Of a DNA stretch of 64,000 nt, positions 9,848-23,000 are shown piece after piece. The translations under genes and the position numbers were made by a program. Every line of letters begins with the position of its first letter. The stretch's first letter is position 1. This DNA comes from Metallyticus violacea (taxonomy: Eukaryota; Arthropoda; Insecta; Mantodea; Metallyticidae): the NCBI GenBank assembly GCA_030762175.1, contig CM060834.1:67127501-67191500 (forward strand), given 5' to 3'. The notes beneath the pieces are model-generated. The model was given only the letters and a program-made list of their open reading frames with translations. It had not been told where the DNA came from and searched no databases.

Positions 9848-12800
9848 TTTGATAGGCTCAGTAAAGCATATTATGCGCAAAGAATCTCGAAAAGAAAAAA
9901 AATTTTTTCGAAGTTTGGAATCGTCGTTTGAATCACTTTTTTCCGTTCTTATTTGAGATTACTGGTTCTCTTTCATTATACTAGTTTGATAGCCTCAGCA
10001 AAGCATATTATGCGCAAAGAATCTCGAAAAGAAAAAAAATTTTTTTCGAAGTTTGGAAACTTCGTTAGAATCACTTTTTTTCCGTTCTTATTTGAGTTAA
10101 CTGGTTCTCTTTCATTATACTAGTTTGATAGCCTCAGTAAAGCTTATTATGCGCAAAGAATCTCGAAAAGAAAAAAATTTTTTTTCGAAGTTTGGAAACG
10201 TCGTTTGAATCACTTTTTTCCGTTCTTATTTGAGATTACTGGTTCTCTTTCATTATAGTAGTTTGATAGCCTCAGAAAAGCATATTATGCACAAAGAATC
10301 TCGAAAAGAAAAAAAATTTTTTTCGAAGTTTGGACACTTCGTTAGAATCACTTTTTTTCCGATCTTATTTGAAATAACTGATTCTCTTTCATTATACTAG
10401 TTTGATAGCCTCAGCAAAGCATATTATGCGCAAAGAATCTCGAAAAGAAAAAAAATTTTTTCGAAGTTTGGAAACTTCGTTAGAATCACTTTTTTTCCGT
10501 TCTTATTTGAGATAACTGGTTCTCTTTCATTATACTAGTTTGATAGCCTCAGCAAAGAATATTATGCGCAAAGAATCTCGAAAATAAAAAAAATTTTTTT
10601 CGAAGTTTGGAAACTTCGTTAGAATCACTTTTTTTCCGTTCTTATTTGAGATAACTGGTTCTCTTTCATTATACTAGTTTGATAGGCTCAGTAAAGCATA
10701 TTATGCGCAAAGAATCTCGAAGAGATAAAAAAAATATTTCTTCGAAGTTTGGAAACGTCGTTTGAATCACTTTTTTCCGTTCTTATTTGAGATTACTGGT
10801 TCTCTTTCATTATAGTAGTTTGATAGCCTCAGAAAAGCATATTATGCACAAAGAATCACGAAAAGAAAAAAAAATTTTTTCGAAGTTTGGAAACTTCGTT
10901 AGAATCACTTTTTTCCGTTCTTATTTGAGATAACTGGTTCTCTTTCATTATACTAGTTTGATAGCCTCAGAAAAGCATATTATGCGCAAAGAATCTCGAA
11001 AACAAAAAAGTTTTATTTCGAAGTTTGGAAACTTCGTTAGAATCACTTTTTTTCCGTTCTTATTTGAGAAAACTGGTTCTCTTTCATTATACTAGTTTGA
11101 TAGGCTCAGTAAAGCATATTATGCGCAAAGAATCTCGAAAAGAAAAAAATTTTTTTTCGAAGTTTGGAAACTTTGTTTGAATGACTTTTTTTCCGTTCTT
11201 ATTTGAGATAACTGGTTCTCTTTCATTATACTAGTTTGATAGCCTCAGTAAAGCATATTATGCGCAAAGAATATGGAAAAGAAAAAAAATTTTTTTCGAA
11301 GTTTGGAAACTTCGTTAGAATCACTTTTTTTCCGTTCTTATGTGAGATAACTGGTTCTCTTACCATATACTAGTTTGATAACCTCAGAAAAGGATATTAT
11401 GCGCAAAGAATCTCGAAAAGAAAAAAGTTTATTTTCGAAGTTTGGAAACTTCGTTTGAATCACTTTTTTTTCCGTTCTTATTTGAGATAACTGGTTCTCT
11501 TTCATTATATTAGTTTGATAGCGTCAGTAAAGCATATTATGCGCAAAGAATCTGGAAAAGAAAAAAAAATTTTTTCGAAGTTTGGAAACTTCGTTAGAAT
11601 CACTTTTTTCCATTCTTATTTGAGATAACTGGTTCTCTTTCATTATACTAGTTTGATAGCCTCAGTAAAGCATATTATGCGCAAAGAATCTCGAAAAGAA
11701 AAAAAAAATTTTTCGAAGTTTGGAAACGTCGTTTGAATAACTTTTTCCGTTCTTATTTGAGATTACTGGTTCTCTTTCATTATAGTAGTTTCATAGCCTC
11801 AGAAAAGCATATTATGCGCAAAAAATCTCGAAAAGAAAAAAGTTTTTTTTCGAAGTTTGGAAACTTCGTTAGAATCACTTTTTTTCCGTTCTTATTTGAG
11901 ATAACTGGTTCTCTTTCATTATACTAGTTTGATAGCCTCAGTAAAGCATATTATGCGCAAAGAATCTGGAAAAGAAAAAAAATTATTTTCGAAGTTTGGA
12001 AACTTCGTTAGAATCACTTTTTTCCGTTCTTAATTGAGATAACTGGTTCTCTTTCATTATACTAGTTTGATAGCCTCAGTAAAGCATATTATGCGCAAAG
12101 AATCTCGAAAAGAAAAAAGTTTTTTTTTGAAGTTTGGAAACTTCGTTAGAATCACTTTTTTTCCATTCTTATTTGAGATAACTGGTTCTCTTTCATTATA
12201 CTAGTTTGAGAGGCTCAGTAAAGCATATTATGCGCAAAGAATCTCGAAAAGAAAAAAATTTTTTTTCGAAGTTTGGAAACGTCGTTTGAATCACTTTTTT
12301 CCGTTCTTATTTGAGATTACTGGTTCTCTTTCATTATAGTAGTTTGATAGCCTCAGAAAAGCATATTATGCACAAAGAATCTCGAAAAGAAAAAAAATTT
12401 TTTCGAAGTTTGGACACTTCGTTAGAATCACTTTTTTTCCGATCTTATTTGAAATAACTGATTCTCTTTCATTATACTAGTTTGATAGCCTCAGCAAAGC
12501 ATATTATGCGCAAAGAATCTCGAAAAGAAAAAAAATTTTTTCGAAGTTTGGAAACTTCGTTAGAATCACTTTTTTTCCGTTCTTATTTGAGATAACTGGC
12601 TCTCTTTCATTATACTAGTTTGATAGCCTCAGCAAAGAATATTATGCGCAAAGAATCTCGAAAAGAAAAAAAATTTTTTTCGAAGTTTGGAAACTTCGTT
12701 AGAATCACTTTTTTTCCGTTCTTATTTGAGATAACTGGTTCTCTTTCATTATACTAGTTTGATAGGCTCAGTAAAGCATATTATGCGCAAAGAATCTCAA

Positions 12801-14209
12801 AGAAAAAAAAAATATTTTTTCGAAGTTAGGAAACGTCGTTTGAATCACTTTTTTCCGTTCTTATTTGAGATTACTGGTTCTCTTTCATTATAGTAGTTTG
12901 ATAGCCTCAGAAATGCATATTATGCACAAAGAATCACGAAAAGAAAAAAAAATTTTTCGAAGTTTGGAAACTTCGTTAGAATCACTTTTTTTCCGTTCTT
13001 ATTTGAGATAACTGGTTCTCTTTCATTATACTAGTTTGATAGCCTCAGAAAAGCATATTATGCGCAAAGAATCTCGAAAACAAAAAAGGTTTTTTTCGAA
13101 GTTGGGAAACTTCGTTAGATTCACTTTTTTTCCGTTCTTATTTGAGAATACTGGTTCTCTTTCATTATACTAGTTTGATAGCCTCAGTAAAGCATATTAT
13201 GCGCAAAGAATCTCGAAAAGAAAAAAGTTTTTTTTTGAAGTTTGGAAACTTCGTTTGAATCACTTTTTTTCCGTTCTTATTTGAGATAACTGGTTCTCTT
13301 TCATTATACTGGTTTGATAGCCTCAGTAAAGCATATTATGCGCAAACAATCTCGAAAAGAAAAAAAATTTTTTTCGAAGTTTGGAAATTTCGTTAGAATC
13401 ACTTTTTTTCCGTTCTTATTTGAGATAACTGGTTCTCTTTCATTATACTAGTTTGTTAGCCTCAGTAAAGCATATTATGCGCAAAGAATCTCGAAAAGAA
13501 AAAAAATTTTTTTCGAAGTTTGGAAACTTCCTTAGAATCACTTTTTTTCCGTTCTTATTTGAGATAACTGGTTCTCTTTCATTATACTAGTTTGATAGCC
13601 TCAGTAAAGCATATTATGCGCAAAGAATCTGGAAAAGAAAAAAAATTTTTTTCGAAGTTTGGAAACTTCGTTTGAATCACTTTTTTTCCGTTCTTATTTG
13701 AGATAACTGGTTCTCTTTCATTATATTAGTTTGAAAGCGTCAGTAAAGCATATTATGCGCAAAGAATCTGGAAAAGAAAAAAAATTTTTTTCGAAGTTTG
13801 GAAACTTCGTTAGAATCACTTTTTTTCCGTTCTTATTTGAGATAACTGGTTCTCTTTAATTATACTAGTTTGATAGCCTCAGTAAAGCAAATTATGCGCA
13901 AAGAATCTGGAAAAGAAAAAAAATTTTTTTCGAAGTTTGGAAACTTCGTTAGAATCACTTTTTTTCCGTTCTTATTTGAGATAACTGGTTCTCTTTCATT
14001 ATACTAGTTTGATAGGCTCAGTAAAGCATATTATGCGCAAAGAATCTCAAAGAAAAAAAAAAATATTTTTTCGAAGTTTGGAAACGTCGTTTGAATCACT
14101 TTTTTCCGTTCTTATTTGAGATTACTGGTTCTCTTTCATTATAGTAGTTTGATAGCCTCAGAAATGCATATTATGCACAAAGAATCACGAAAAGAAAAAA
14201 AAAATTTTC
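9772..14209 (+). repeat. 4438 bp tandem unit, copy 2 (32 monomers)
   Basis: This is a direct, apparently near-identical copy of 5334-9771. Rare substitutions such as TTTGAGTTAACTGG (near 5655 and 10093), AAAGCTTATTATG and TTTGAGAGGCTCAG are carried over. The unit leads in through a hybrid monomer at 9710-9847 and out through a normal F monomer into G at 14287. A third, single copy of most of this unit lies at about 18,5-22,8 kb. Confidence 0.92.
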
Positions 14210-16931
14210 GAAGTTTGGAAACTTCGTTAGAATCACTTTTTTTCCGTTCTTATTTGAGATAACTGGTTCTCTTTCATTATACTAGTTTGATAGCCTCAGA
14301 AAAGCATATTATGCGCAAAGAATCTCGAAAAAAAAAAGGTTTTTTTCGAAGTTGGGAAACTTCGTTAGATTCACTTTTTTTCCGTTCTTATTTGAGAATA
14401 CTGGTTCTCTTTCATTATACTAGTTTGATAGCCTCAGTAAAGCATATTATGCGCAAAGAATCTCGAAAAGAAAAAAAGTTTTTTTTTGAAGTTTGGAAAC
14501 TTCGTTTGAATCACTTTTTTTCCGTTCTTATTTGAGATAACTGGTTCTCTTTCATTATACTGGTTTGATAGCCTCAGTAAAGCATATTATGCGCAAACAA
14601 TCTCGAAAAGAAAAAAAATTTTTTTCGAAGTTTGGAAATTTCGTTAGAATCACTTTTTTTCCGTTCTTATTTGAGATAACTGGTTCTCTTTCATTATACT
14701 AGTTTGTTAGCCTCAGTAAAGCATATTATGCGCAAAGAATCTCGAAAAGAAAAAAAATTTTTTTCGAAGTTTGGAAACTTCCTTAGAATCACTTTTTTTC
14801 CGTTCTTATTTGAGATAACTGGTTCTCTTTCATTATACTAGTTTGATAGCCTCAGTAAAGCATATTATGCGCAAAGAATCTGGAAAAGAAAAAAAATTTT
14901 TTTCGAAGTTTGGAAACTTCGTTTGAATCACTTTTTTTCCGTTCTTATTTGAGATAACTGGTTCTCTTTCATTATATTAGTTTGAAAGCGTCAGTAAAGC
15001 ATATTATGCGCAAAGAATCTGGAAAAGAAAAAAAATTTTTTTCGAAGTTTGGAAACTTCGTTAGAATCACTTTTTTCCGTTCTTATTTGAGATAACTGGT
15101 TCTCTTTAATTATACTAGTTTGATAGCCTCAGTAAAGCAAATTATGCGCAAAGAATCTGGAAAAGAAAAAAAATTTTTTTCGAAGTTTGGAAACTTCGTT
15201 AGAATCACTTTTTTCCGTTCTTATTTAAGATAACTGGTTCTCTTTCATTATACTAGTTTGATAGCCTCAGTAAAGCATATTATGCGCAAAGAATCTGGAA
15301 AAGAAAAAAAATTATTTTCGAATTTTGGAAACTTCGTTAGAATCACTTTTTTTCCTTTCTTAATTGAGATAACTGGTTCTCTTTCATTATACTAGTTTGA
15401 TAGCCTCAGTAAAGCATATTATGCGCAAAGAATCTCGAAAAGAAAAAAGTTTTTTTTTGAAGTTTGGAAACTTCGTTTGAATCACTTTTTTTCCGTTCTT
15501 ATTTGAGATAACTGGTTCTCTTTCATTATACTAGTTTGATAGCCTCAGTAAAGCATATTATGCGCAAAGAATCTCGAAAAGAAAAAAAATTTTTTTCGAA
15601 GTTTGGAAACTTCATTAGAATCACTTTTTTTCCGTTCTTATTTGAGATAACTGGTTCTCTTTCATTATACTAGTTTGATAGCCTCAGTAAAGCATATTAT
15701 GCGCAAAGAATCTCGAAAAGAAAAAAGTTTTTTTTTGAAGTTTGGAAACTTCGTTTGAATCACTTTTTTTCCGTTCTTATTTGAGATAACTGGTTCTCTT
15801 TCATTATACTGGTTTGATAGCCTCAGTAAAGCATATTATGCGCAAACAATCTCGAAAAGAAAAAAAATTTTTTTCGAAGTTTGGAAATTTCGTTAGAATC
15901 ACTTTTTTTCCGTTCTTATTTGAGATAACTGGTTCTCTTTCATTATACTAGTTTGTTAGCCTCAGTAAAGCATATTACGCGCAAAGAATCTCGAAAAGAA
16001 AAAAAATTTTTTTCGAAGTTTGGAAACTTCCTTAGAATCACTTTTTTTCCGTTCTTATTTGAGATAACTGGTTCTCTTTCATTATACTAGTTTGATAGCC
16101 TCAGTAAAGCATATTATGCGCAAAGAATCTCGAAAAGAAAAAAAATTTTTTTTCGAAATTTGGAAACTTCGTTTGAATCACTTTTTTTCCGTTCTTATTT
16201 GAGATTACTGGTTCTCTTTCATTATAGTAGTTTGATAGCCTCAGAAAAGCATATTATGCGCAAAGAATCTCGAAAAGAAAAAAGTTTTTTTTCGAAGTTT
16301 GGAAACTTCTTTAGAATCACTTTTTTCCGTTCTTATTTGAGATAACTGGTTCTCTTTCATTATACTAGTTTGATAGCCTCAGTAAAGCATATTATGCGCA
16401 AAGAATCTCGAAAAGAAAAAAAATTTTTTTCGAAGTTTGGAAACTTCATTGGAATCACTTTTTTTCCGTTCTTATTTGAGATAACTGGTTCTCTTTCATT
16501 ATACTAGTTTGATAGGCTCAGTAAAGCATATTATGCGCAAAGAATCTCGAAAAGAAAAAAATTTTTTTTCGAAGTTAGGAAACGTCGTTTGAATCACTTT
16601 TTTCCGTTCTTATTTGAGATTACTGGTTCTCTTTCATTATAGTAGTTTGATAGCCTCAGAAAAGCATATAATGCACAAAGAATCTCGAAAAGAAAAAAAA
16701 TTTTTTTCGAAGTTTGGACACTTCGTTAGAATCACTTTTTTTCCGATCTTATTTGAAATAACTGATTCTCATTCATTATACTAGTTTGATAGCCTCAGCA
16801 AAGCATATTATGCGCAAAGAATCTCGAAAAGAAAAAAAATTTTTTCGAAGTTTGGAAACTTCGTTAGAATCACTTTTTTTCCGTTCTTATTTGAGATAAC
16901 TGGTTCTCTTTCATTATACTAGTTTGATAGC
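14210..16931 (+). repeat. Array segment G-H-I-J-K-L-M, module 4, then A-B'-C
   Basis: After the end of F come G (14287), H to M, the full module 4 (15257-16507), A with GTTAGG (16508), B' with ATATAATGCAC and C. The same succession starts at 27461 (offset 13174) and at 40367 (offset 26080). At 22882 (offset 8595) it appears shortened. M here has both GCAAATTATGC and TTTAAGATAACTGG, marks shared with those copies. No other sequence type is present. Confidence 0.85.
15257..16507 (+). repeat. Module 4 exemplar: monomers N-H-O-H-I-J'-P-Q-R
   Basis: Nine monomers start at 15257 (N, with CGAATTTTGG and CCTTTCTTAATT), 15396 (H), 15535 (O, CTTCATTAG), 15674 (H), 15813 (I), 15952 (J', TTGTTAGCC plus TATTACGCGC), 16091 (P, CGAAATTTGG with GATTACTGG and TATAGTAG), 16231 (Q, CTTCTTTAG) and 16369 (R, CTTCATTGG). 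Full copies recur near 28,4-29,7 kb and 41,3-42,6 kb. A shortened copy, H-O-J'-P-Q-R, lies near 23,85-24,69 kb. The module leads into A with GTTAGG and a B variant (B') with ATATAATGCAC. Confidence 0.82.
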
Positions 16932-17059
16932 CTCAGTAAAGCATATTATGCGCAAAGAATCTCGAAATGAAAAAAAATTTTTTCGAAGTTTGGAATCGTC
17001 GTTTGAATCACTTTTTTCCGTTCTTATTTGAGATTACTGGTTCTCTTTCATTATACTAG
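16923..17059 (+). repeat. Hybrid monomer at the start of the 13174 bp long-range copy
   Basis: The monomer begins GATAGCCTCAG, whereas its counterpart at 3750 begins GATAGGCTCAG. From CTCGAAATGA onward it carries the private marks of that counterpart, including GGAATCGTCG. The switch lies between 16932 and about 16966. Upstream, the order A-B'-C would normally continue with D; here it jumps to the 3758-type order. Confidence 0.75.
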
Positions 17060-20000
17060 TTTGATAGCCTCAGAAAAGCATATTATGCACAAAGAATCTC
17101 GAAAAGAAAAAAAATTTTTTTCGAAGTTTGGACACTTCGTTAGAATCACTTTTTTTCCGATCTTATTTGAGATAACTGGTTCTCTTTCATTATACTAGTT
17201 TGATAGCCTCAGCAAAGCATATTATGCGCAAAGAATCTCGAAAAGAAAAAAAATTTTTTTCGAAGTTTGGAAACTTCGTTAGAATCACTTTTTTTCCGTT
17301 CTTATTTGAGATAACTGGTTCTCTTTCATTATACTAGTTTGATAGCCTCAGCAAAGCATATTATGCGCAAAGAATCTCGAAAAGAAAAAAAATTTTTTCC
17401 AAGTTTGGAAACTTCGTTAGAATCACTTTTTTTCCGTTCTTATTTGAGATAACTGGTTCTCTTTCATTATACTAGTTTGATAGGCTCAGTAAAGCATATT
17501 ATGCGCAAAGAATCTCGAAAAGAAAAAAATTTTTTTCGAAGTTTGGAAACTTTGTTTGAATGACTTTTTTTCCGTTCTTATTTGAGATAACTGGTTCTCT
17601 TTCATTATACTAGTTTGATAGCCTCAGTAAAGCATATTATGCGCAAAGAATATGGAAAAGAAAAAAAATTTTTTTCGAAGTTATGAAACTTCGTTAGAAT
17701 CACTTTTTTTCCGTTCTTATGTGAGATAACTGGTTTTCTTTCCATATACTAGTTTGATAACCTCAGAAAAGGATATTATGCGCAAAGAATCTCGAAAAGA
17801 AAAAAGTTTTTTTTCGAAGTTTGGTAACTTCGTTTGAATCACTTTTTTTTCCGTTCTTATTTGAGATAACTGGTTCTCTTTCATTATATTAGTTTGATAG
17901 CGTCAGTAAAGCATATTATGCGCAAAGAATCTGGAAAAGAAAAAAAAAAATTTTCGAAGTTTGGAAACTTCGTTAGAATCACTTTTTTCCATTCTTATTT
18001 GAGATAACTGGTTCACTTTCATTATACTAGTTTGATAGCCTCAGTAAAGCATATTATGCGCAAAGAATCTCGAAAAGAAAAAAAAATTTTTTCGAAGTTT
18101 GGAAACGTCGTTTGAATCACTTTTTCCGTTCTTATTTGAGATTACTGGTTCTCTTTAATTATAGTAGTTTGATAGCCTCAGAAAAGCATATTATGCGCAA
18201 ACAATCTCGAAAAGAAAATAGTTTTTTTTCGAAGTTTGGAAACTTCTTTAGAATCACTTTTTTTCCGTTCTTATTTGAGATAACTGGTTCTCTTTCATTA
18301 TACTAGTTTGATAGCCTCAGTAAAGCATATTATGCGCAAAGAATCTGGAAAAGAAAAAAAATTATTTTCGAAATTTGGAAACTTCGTTAGAATCACTTTT
18401 TTCCGTTCTTAATTGAGATAACTGGTTCTCTTTCATTATACCAGTTTGATAGCCTCAGTAAAGCATATTATGCGCAAAGAATCTCGAAAAGAAAAAAGTT
18501 TTTTTTTGAAGTTTGGAAACTTCGTTAGAATCACTTTTTTTCCGTTCTCATTTGAGATAACTGGTTCTCTTTCATTATACTAGTTTGATAGGCTCAGTAA
18601 AGCATATTATGCGCAAAGAATCTCGAAAAGAAAAAAAATTTTTTCGAAGTTTGGAATCGTCGTTTGAATCACTTTTTTCCGTTCTTATTTGAGATTACTG
18701 GTTCTCTTCATTATACTAGTTTGATAGCCTCAGCAAAGCATATTATGCGCAAAGAATCTCGAAAAGAAAAAAAATTTTTTTCGAAGTTTGGAAACTTCGT
18801 TAGAATCACTTTTTTTCCGTTCTTATTTGAGTTAACTGGTTCTCTTTCATTATACTAGTTTGATAGCCTCAGTAAAGCTTATTATGCGCAAAGAATCTCG
18901 AAAAGAAAAAAATTTTTTTTCGAAGTTTGGAAACGTCGTTTGAATCACTTTTTTCCGTTCTTATTTGAGATTACTGGTTCTCTTTCATTATAGTAGTTTG
19001 ATAGCCTCAGAAAAGCATATTATGCACAAAGAATCTCGAAAAGAAAAAAAATTTTTTTCGAAGTTTGGACACTTCGTTAGAATCACTTTTTTTCCGATCT
19101 TATTTGAAATAACTGATTCTCTTTCATTATACTAGTTTGATAGCCTCAGCAAAGCATATTATGCGCAAAGAATCTCGAAAAGAAAAAAAATTTTTTCGAA
19201 GTTTGGAAACTTCGTTAGAATCACTTTTTTTCCGTTCTTATTTGAGATAACTGGTTCTCTTTCATTATACTAGTTTGATAGCCTCAGCAAAGAATATTAT
19301 GCGCAAAGAATCTCGAAAATAAAAAAAATTTTTTTCGAAGTTTGGAAACTTCGTTAGAATCACTTTTTTTCCGTTCTTATTTGAGATAACTGGTTCTCTT
19401 TCATTATACTAGTTTGATAGGCTCAGTAAAGCATATTATGCGCAAAGAATCTCGAAGAGATAAAAAAAATATTTCTTCGAAGTTTGGAAACGTCGTTTGA
19501 ATCACTTTTTTCCGTTCTTATTTGAGATTACTGGTTCTCTTTCATTATAGTAGTTTGATAGCCTCAGAAAAGCATATTATGCACAAAGAATCACGAAAAG
19601 AAAAAAAAATTTTTTCGAAGTTTGGAAACTTCGTTAGAATCACTTTTTTCCGTTCTTATTTGAGATAACTGGTTCTCTTTCATTATACTAGTTTGATAGC
19701 CTCAGAAAAGCATATTATGCGCAAAGAATCTCGAAAAAAAAAAGTTTTTTTTCGAAGTTTGGAAACTTCGTTAGAATCACTTTTTTTCCGTTCTTATTTG
19801 AGAAAACTGGTTCTCTTTCATTATACTAGTTTGATAGGCTCAGTAAAGCATATTATGCGCAAAGAATCTCGAAAAGAAAAAAATTTTTTTTCGAAGTTTG
19901 GAAACTTTGTTTGAATGACTTTTTTTCCGTTCTTATTTGAGATAACTGGTTCTCTTTCATTATACTAGTTTGATAGCCTCAGTAAAGCATATTATGCGCA

Positions 20001-23000
20001 AAGAATATGGAAAAGAAAAAAAATTTTTTTCGAAGTTTGGAAACTTCGTTAGAATCACTTTTTTTCCGTTCTTATGTGAGATAACTGGTTCTCTTTCCAT
20101 ATACTAGTTTGATAACCTCAGAAAAGGATATTATGCGCAAAGAATCTCGAAAAGAAAAAAGTTTATTTTCGAAGTTTGGAAACTTCGTTTGAATCACTTT
20201 TTTTTCCGTTCTTATTTGAGATAACTGGTTCTCTTTCATTATATTAGTTTGATAGCGTCAGTAAAGCATATTATGCGCAAAGAATCTGGAAAAGAAAAAA
20301 AAATTTTTTCGAAGTTTGGAAACTTCGTTAGAATCACTTTTTTCCATTCTTATTTGAGATAACTGGTTCTCTTTCATTATACTAGTTTGATAGCCTCAGT
20401 AAAGCATATTATGCGCAAAGAATCTCGAAAAGAAAAAAAAATTTTTTCGAAGTTTGGAAACGTCGTTTGAATAACTTTTTCCGTTCTTATTTGAGATTAC
20501 TGGTTCTCTTTCATTATAGTAGTTTCATAGCCTCAGAAAAGCATATTATGCGCAAAAAATCTCGAAAAGAAAAAAGTTTTCTTTCGAAGTTTGGAAACTT
20601 CGTTAGAATCACTTTTTTTCCGTTCTTATTTGAGATAACTGGTTCTCTTTCATTATACTAGTTTGATAGCCTCAGTAAAGCATATTATGCGCAAAGAATC
20701 TGGAAAAGAAAAAAAATTATTTTCGAAGTTTGGAAACTTCGTTAGAATCACTTTTTTCCGTTCTTAATTGAGATAACTGGTTCTCTTTCATTATACTAGT
20801 TTGATAGCCTCAGTAAAGCATATTATGCGCAAAGAATCTCGAAAAGAAAAAAGTTTTTTTTTGAAGTTTGGAAACTTCGTTAGAATCACTTTTTTTCCAT
20901 TCTTATTTGAGATAACTGGTTCTCTTTCATTATACTAGTTTGAGAGGCTCAGTAAAGCATATTATGCGCAAAGAATCTCGAAAAGAAAAAAATTTTTTTT
21001 CGAAGTTTGGAAACGTCGTTTGAATCACTTTTTTCCGTTCTTATTTGAGATTACTGGTTCTCTTTCATTATAGTAGTTTGATAGCCTCAGAAAAGCATAT
21101 TATGCACAAAGAATCTCGAAAAGAAAAAAAATTTTTTCGAAGTTTGGACACTTCGTTAGAATCACTTTTTTTCCGATCTTATTTGAAATAACTGATTCTC
21201 TTTCATTATACTAGTTTGATAGCCTCAGCAAAGCATATTATGCGCAAAGAATCTCGAAAAGAAAAAAAATTTTTTTCGAAGTTTGGAAACTTCGTTAGAA
21301 TCACTTTTTTTCCGTTCTTATTTGAGATAACTGGTTCTCTTTCATTATACTAGTTTGATAGGCTCAGTAAAGCATATTATGCGCAAAGAATCTCAAAGAA
21401 AAAAAAAATATTTTTTCGAAGTTAGGAAACGTCGTTTGAATCACTTTTTTCCGTTCTTATTTGAGATTACTCGTTCTCTTTCATTATAGTAGTTTGATAG
21501 CCTCAGAAATGCATATTATGCACAAAGAATCACGAAAAGAAAAAAAAATTTTTCGAAGTTTGGAAACTTCGTTAGAATCACTTTTTTTCCGTTCTTATTT
21601 GAGATAACTGGTTCTCTTTCATTATACTAGTTTGATAGCCTCAGAAAAGCATATTATGCGCAAAGAATCTCGAAAACAAAAAAGGTTTTTTTCGAAGTTG
21701 GGAAACTTCGTTAGATTCACTTTTTTTCCGTTCTTATTTGAGAATACTGGTTCTCTTTCATTATACTAGTTTGATAGCCTCAGTAAAGCATATTATGCGC
21801 AAAGAATCTCGAAAAGAAAAAAGTTTTTTTTTGAAGTTTGGAAACTTCGTTTGAATCACTTTTTTTCCGTTCTTATTTGAGATAACTGGTTCTCTTTCAT
21901 TATACTGGTTTGATAGCCTCAGTAAAGCATATTATGCGCAAACAATCTCGAAAAGAAAAAAAATTTTTTTCGAAGTTTGGAAATTTCGTTAGAATCACTT
22001 TTTTTCCTTTCTTATTTGAGATAACTGGTTCTCTTTCATTATACTAGTTTGTTAGCCTCAGTAAAGCATATTATGCGCAAAGAATCTCGAAAAGAAAAAA
22101 AATTTTTTTCGAAGTTTGGAAACTTCCTTAGAATCACTTTTTTTCCGTTCTTATTTGAGATAACTGGTTCTCTTTCATTATACTAGTTTGATAGCCTCAG
22201 TAAAGCATATTATGCGCAAAGAATCTGGAAAAGAAAAAAAATTTTTTTCGAAGTTTGGAAACTTCGTTTGAATCACTTTTTTTCCGTTCTTATTTGAGAT
22301 AACTGGTTCTCTTTCATTATATTAGTTTGAAAGCGTCAGTAAAGCATATTATGCGCAAAGAATCTGGAAAAGAAAAAAAATTTTTTTCGAAGTTTGGAAA
22401 CTTCGTTAGAATCACTTTTTTCCGTTCTTATTTGAGATAACTGGTTCTCTTTAATTATACTAGTTTGATAGCCTCAGTAAAGCAAATTATGCGCAAAGAA
22501 TCTGGAAAAGAAAAAAAATTTTTTTCGAAGTTTGGAAACTTCGTTAGAATCACTTTTTTTCCGTTCTTATTTGAGATAACTGGTTCTCTTTCATTATACT
22601 AGTTTGATAGGCTCAGTAAAGCATATTATGCGCAAAGAATCTCAAAGAAAAAAAAAAAAATTTTTTCGAAGTTTGGAAACGTCGTTTGAATCACTTTTTT
22701 CCGTTCTTATTTGAGATTACTGGTTCTCTTTCATTATAGTAGTTTGATAGCCTCAGAAATGCATATTATGCACAAAGAATCACGAAAAGAAAAAAAAAAT
22801 TTTCGAAGTTTGGAAACTTCGTTAGAATCACTTTTTTTCCGTTCTTATTTGAGATAACTGGTTCTCTTTCATTATACTAGTTTGATAGCCTCAGAAAAGC
22901 ATATTATGCGCAAAGAATCTCGAAAAAAAAAAGGTTTTTTTCGAAGTTGGGAAACTTCGTTAGATTCACTTTTTTTCCGTTCTTATTTGAGAATACTGGT

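Noticed and set aside
5334..14209. Inserted transposon or segmental duplication from elsewhere
   Set aside because: The unit is made only of the same monomers, in register, with no target-site duplication, terminal repeat or coding region. Unequal exchange within the array explains it.
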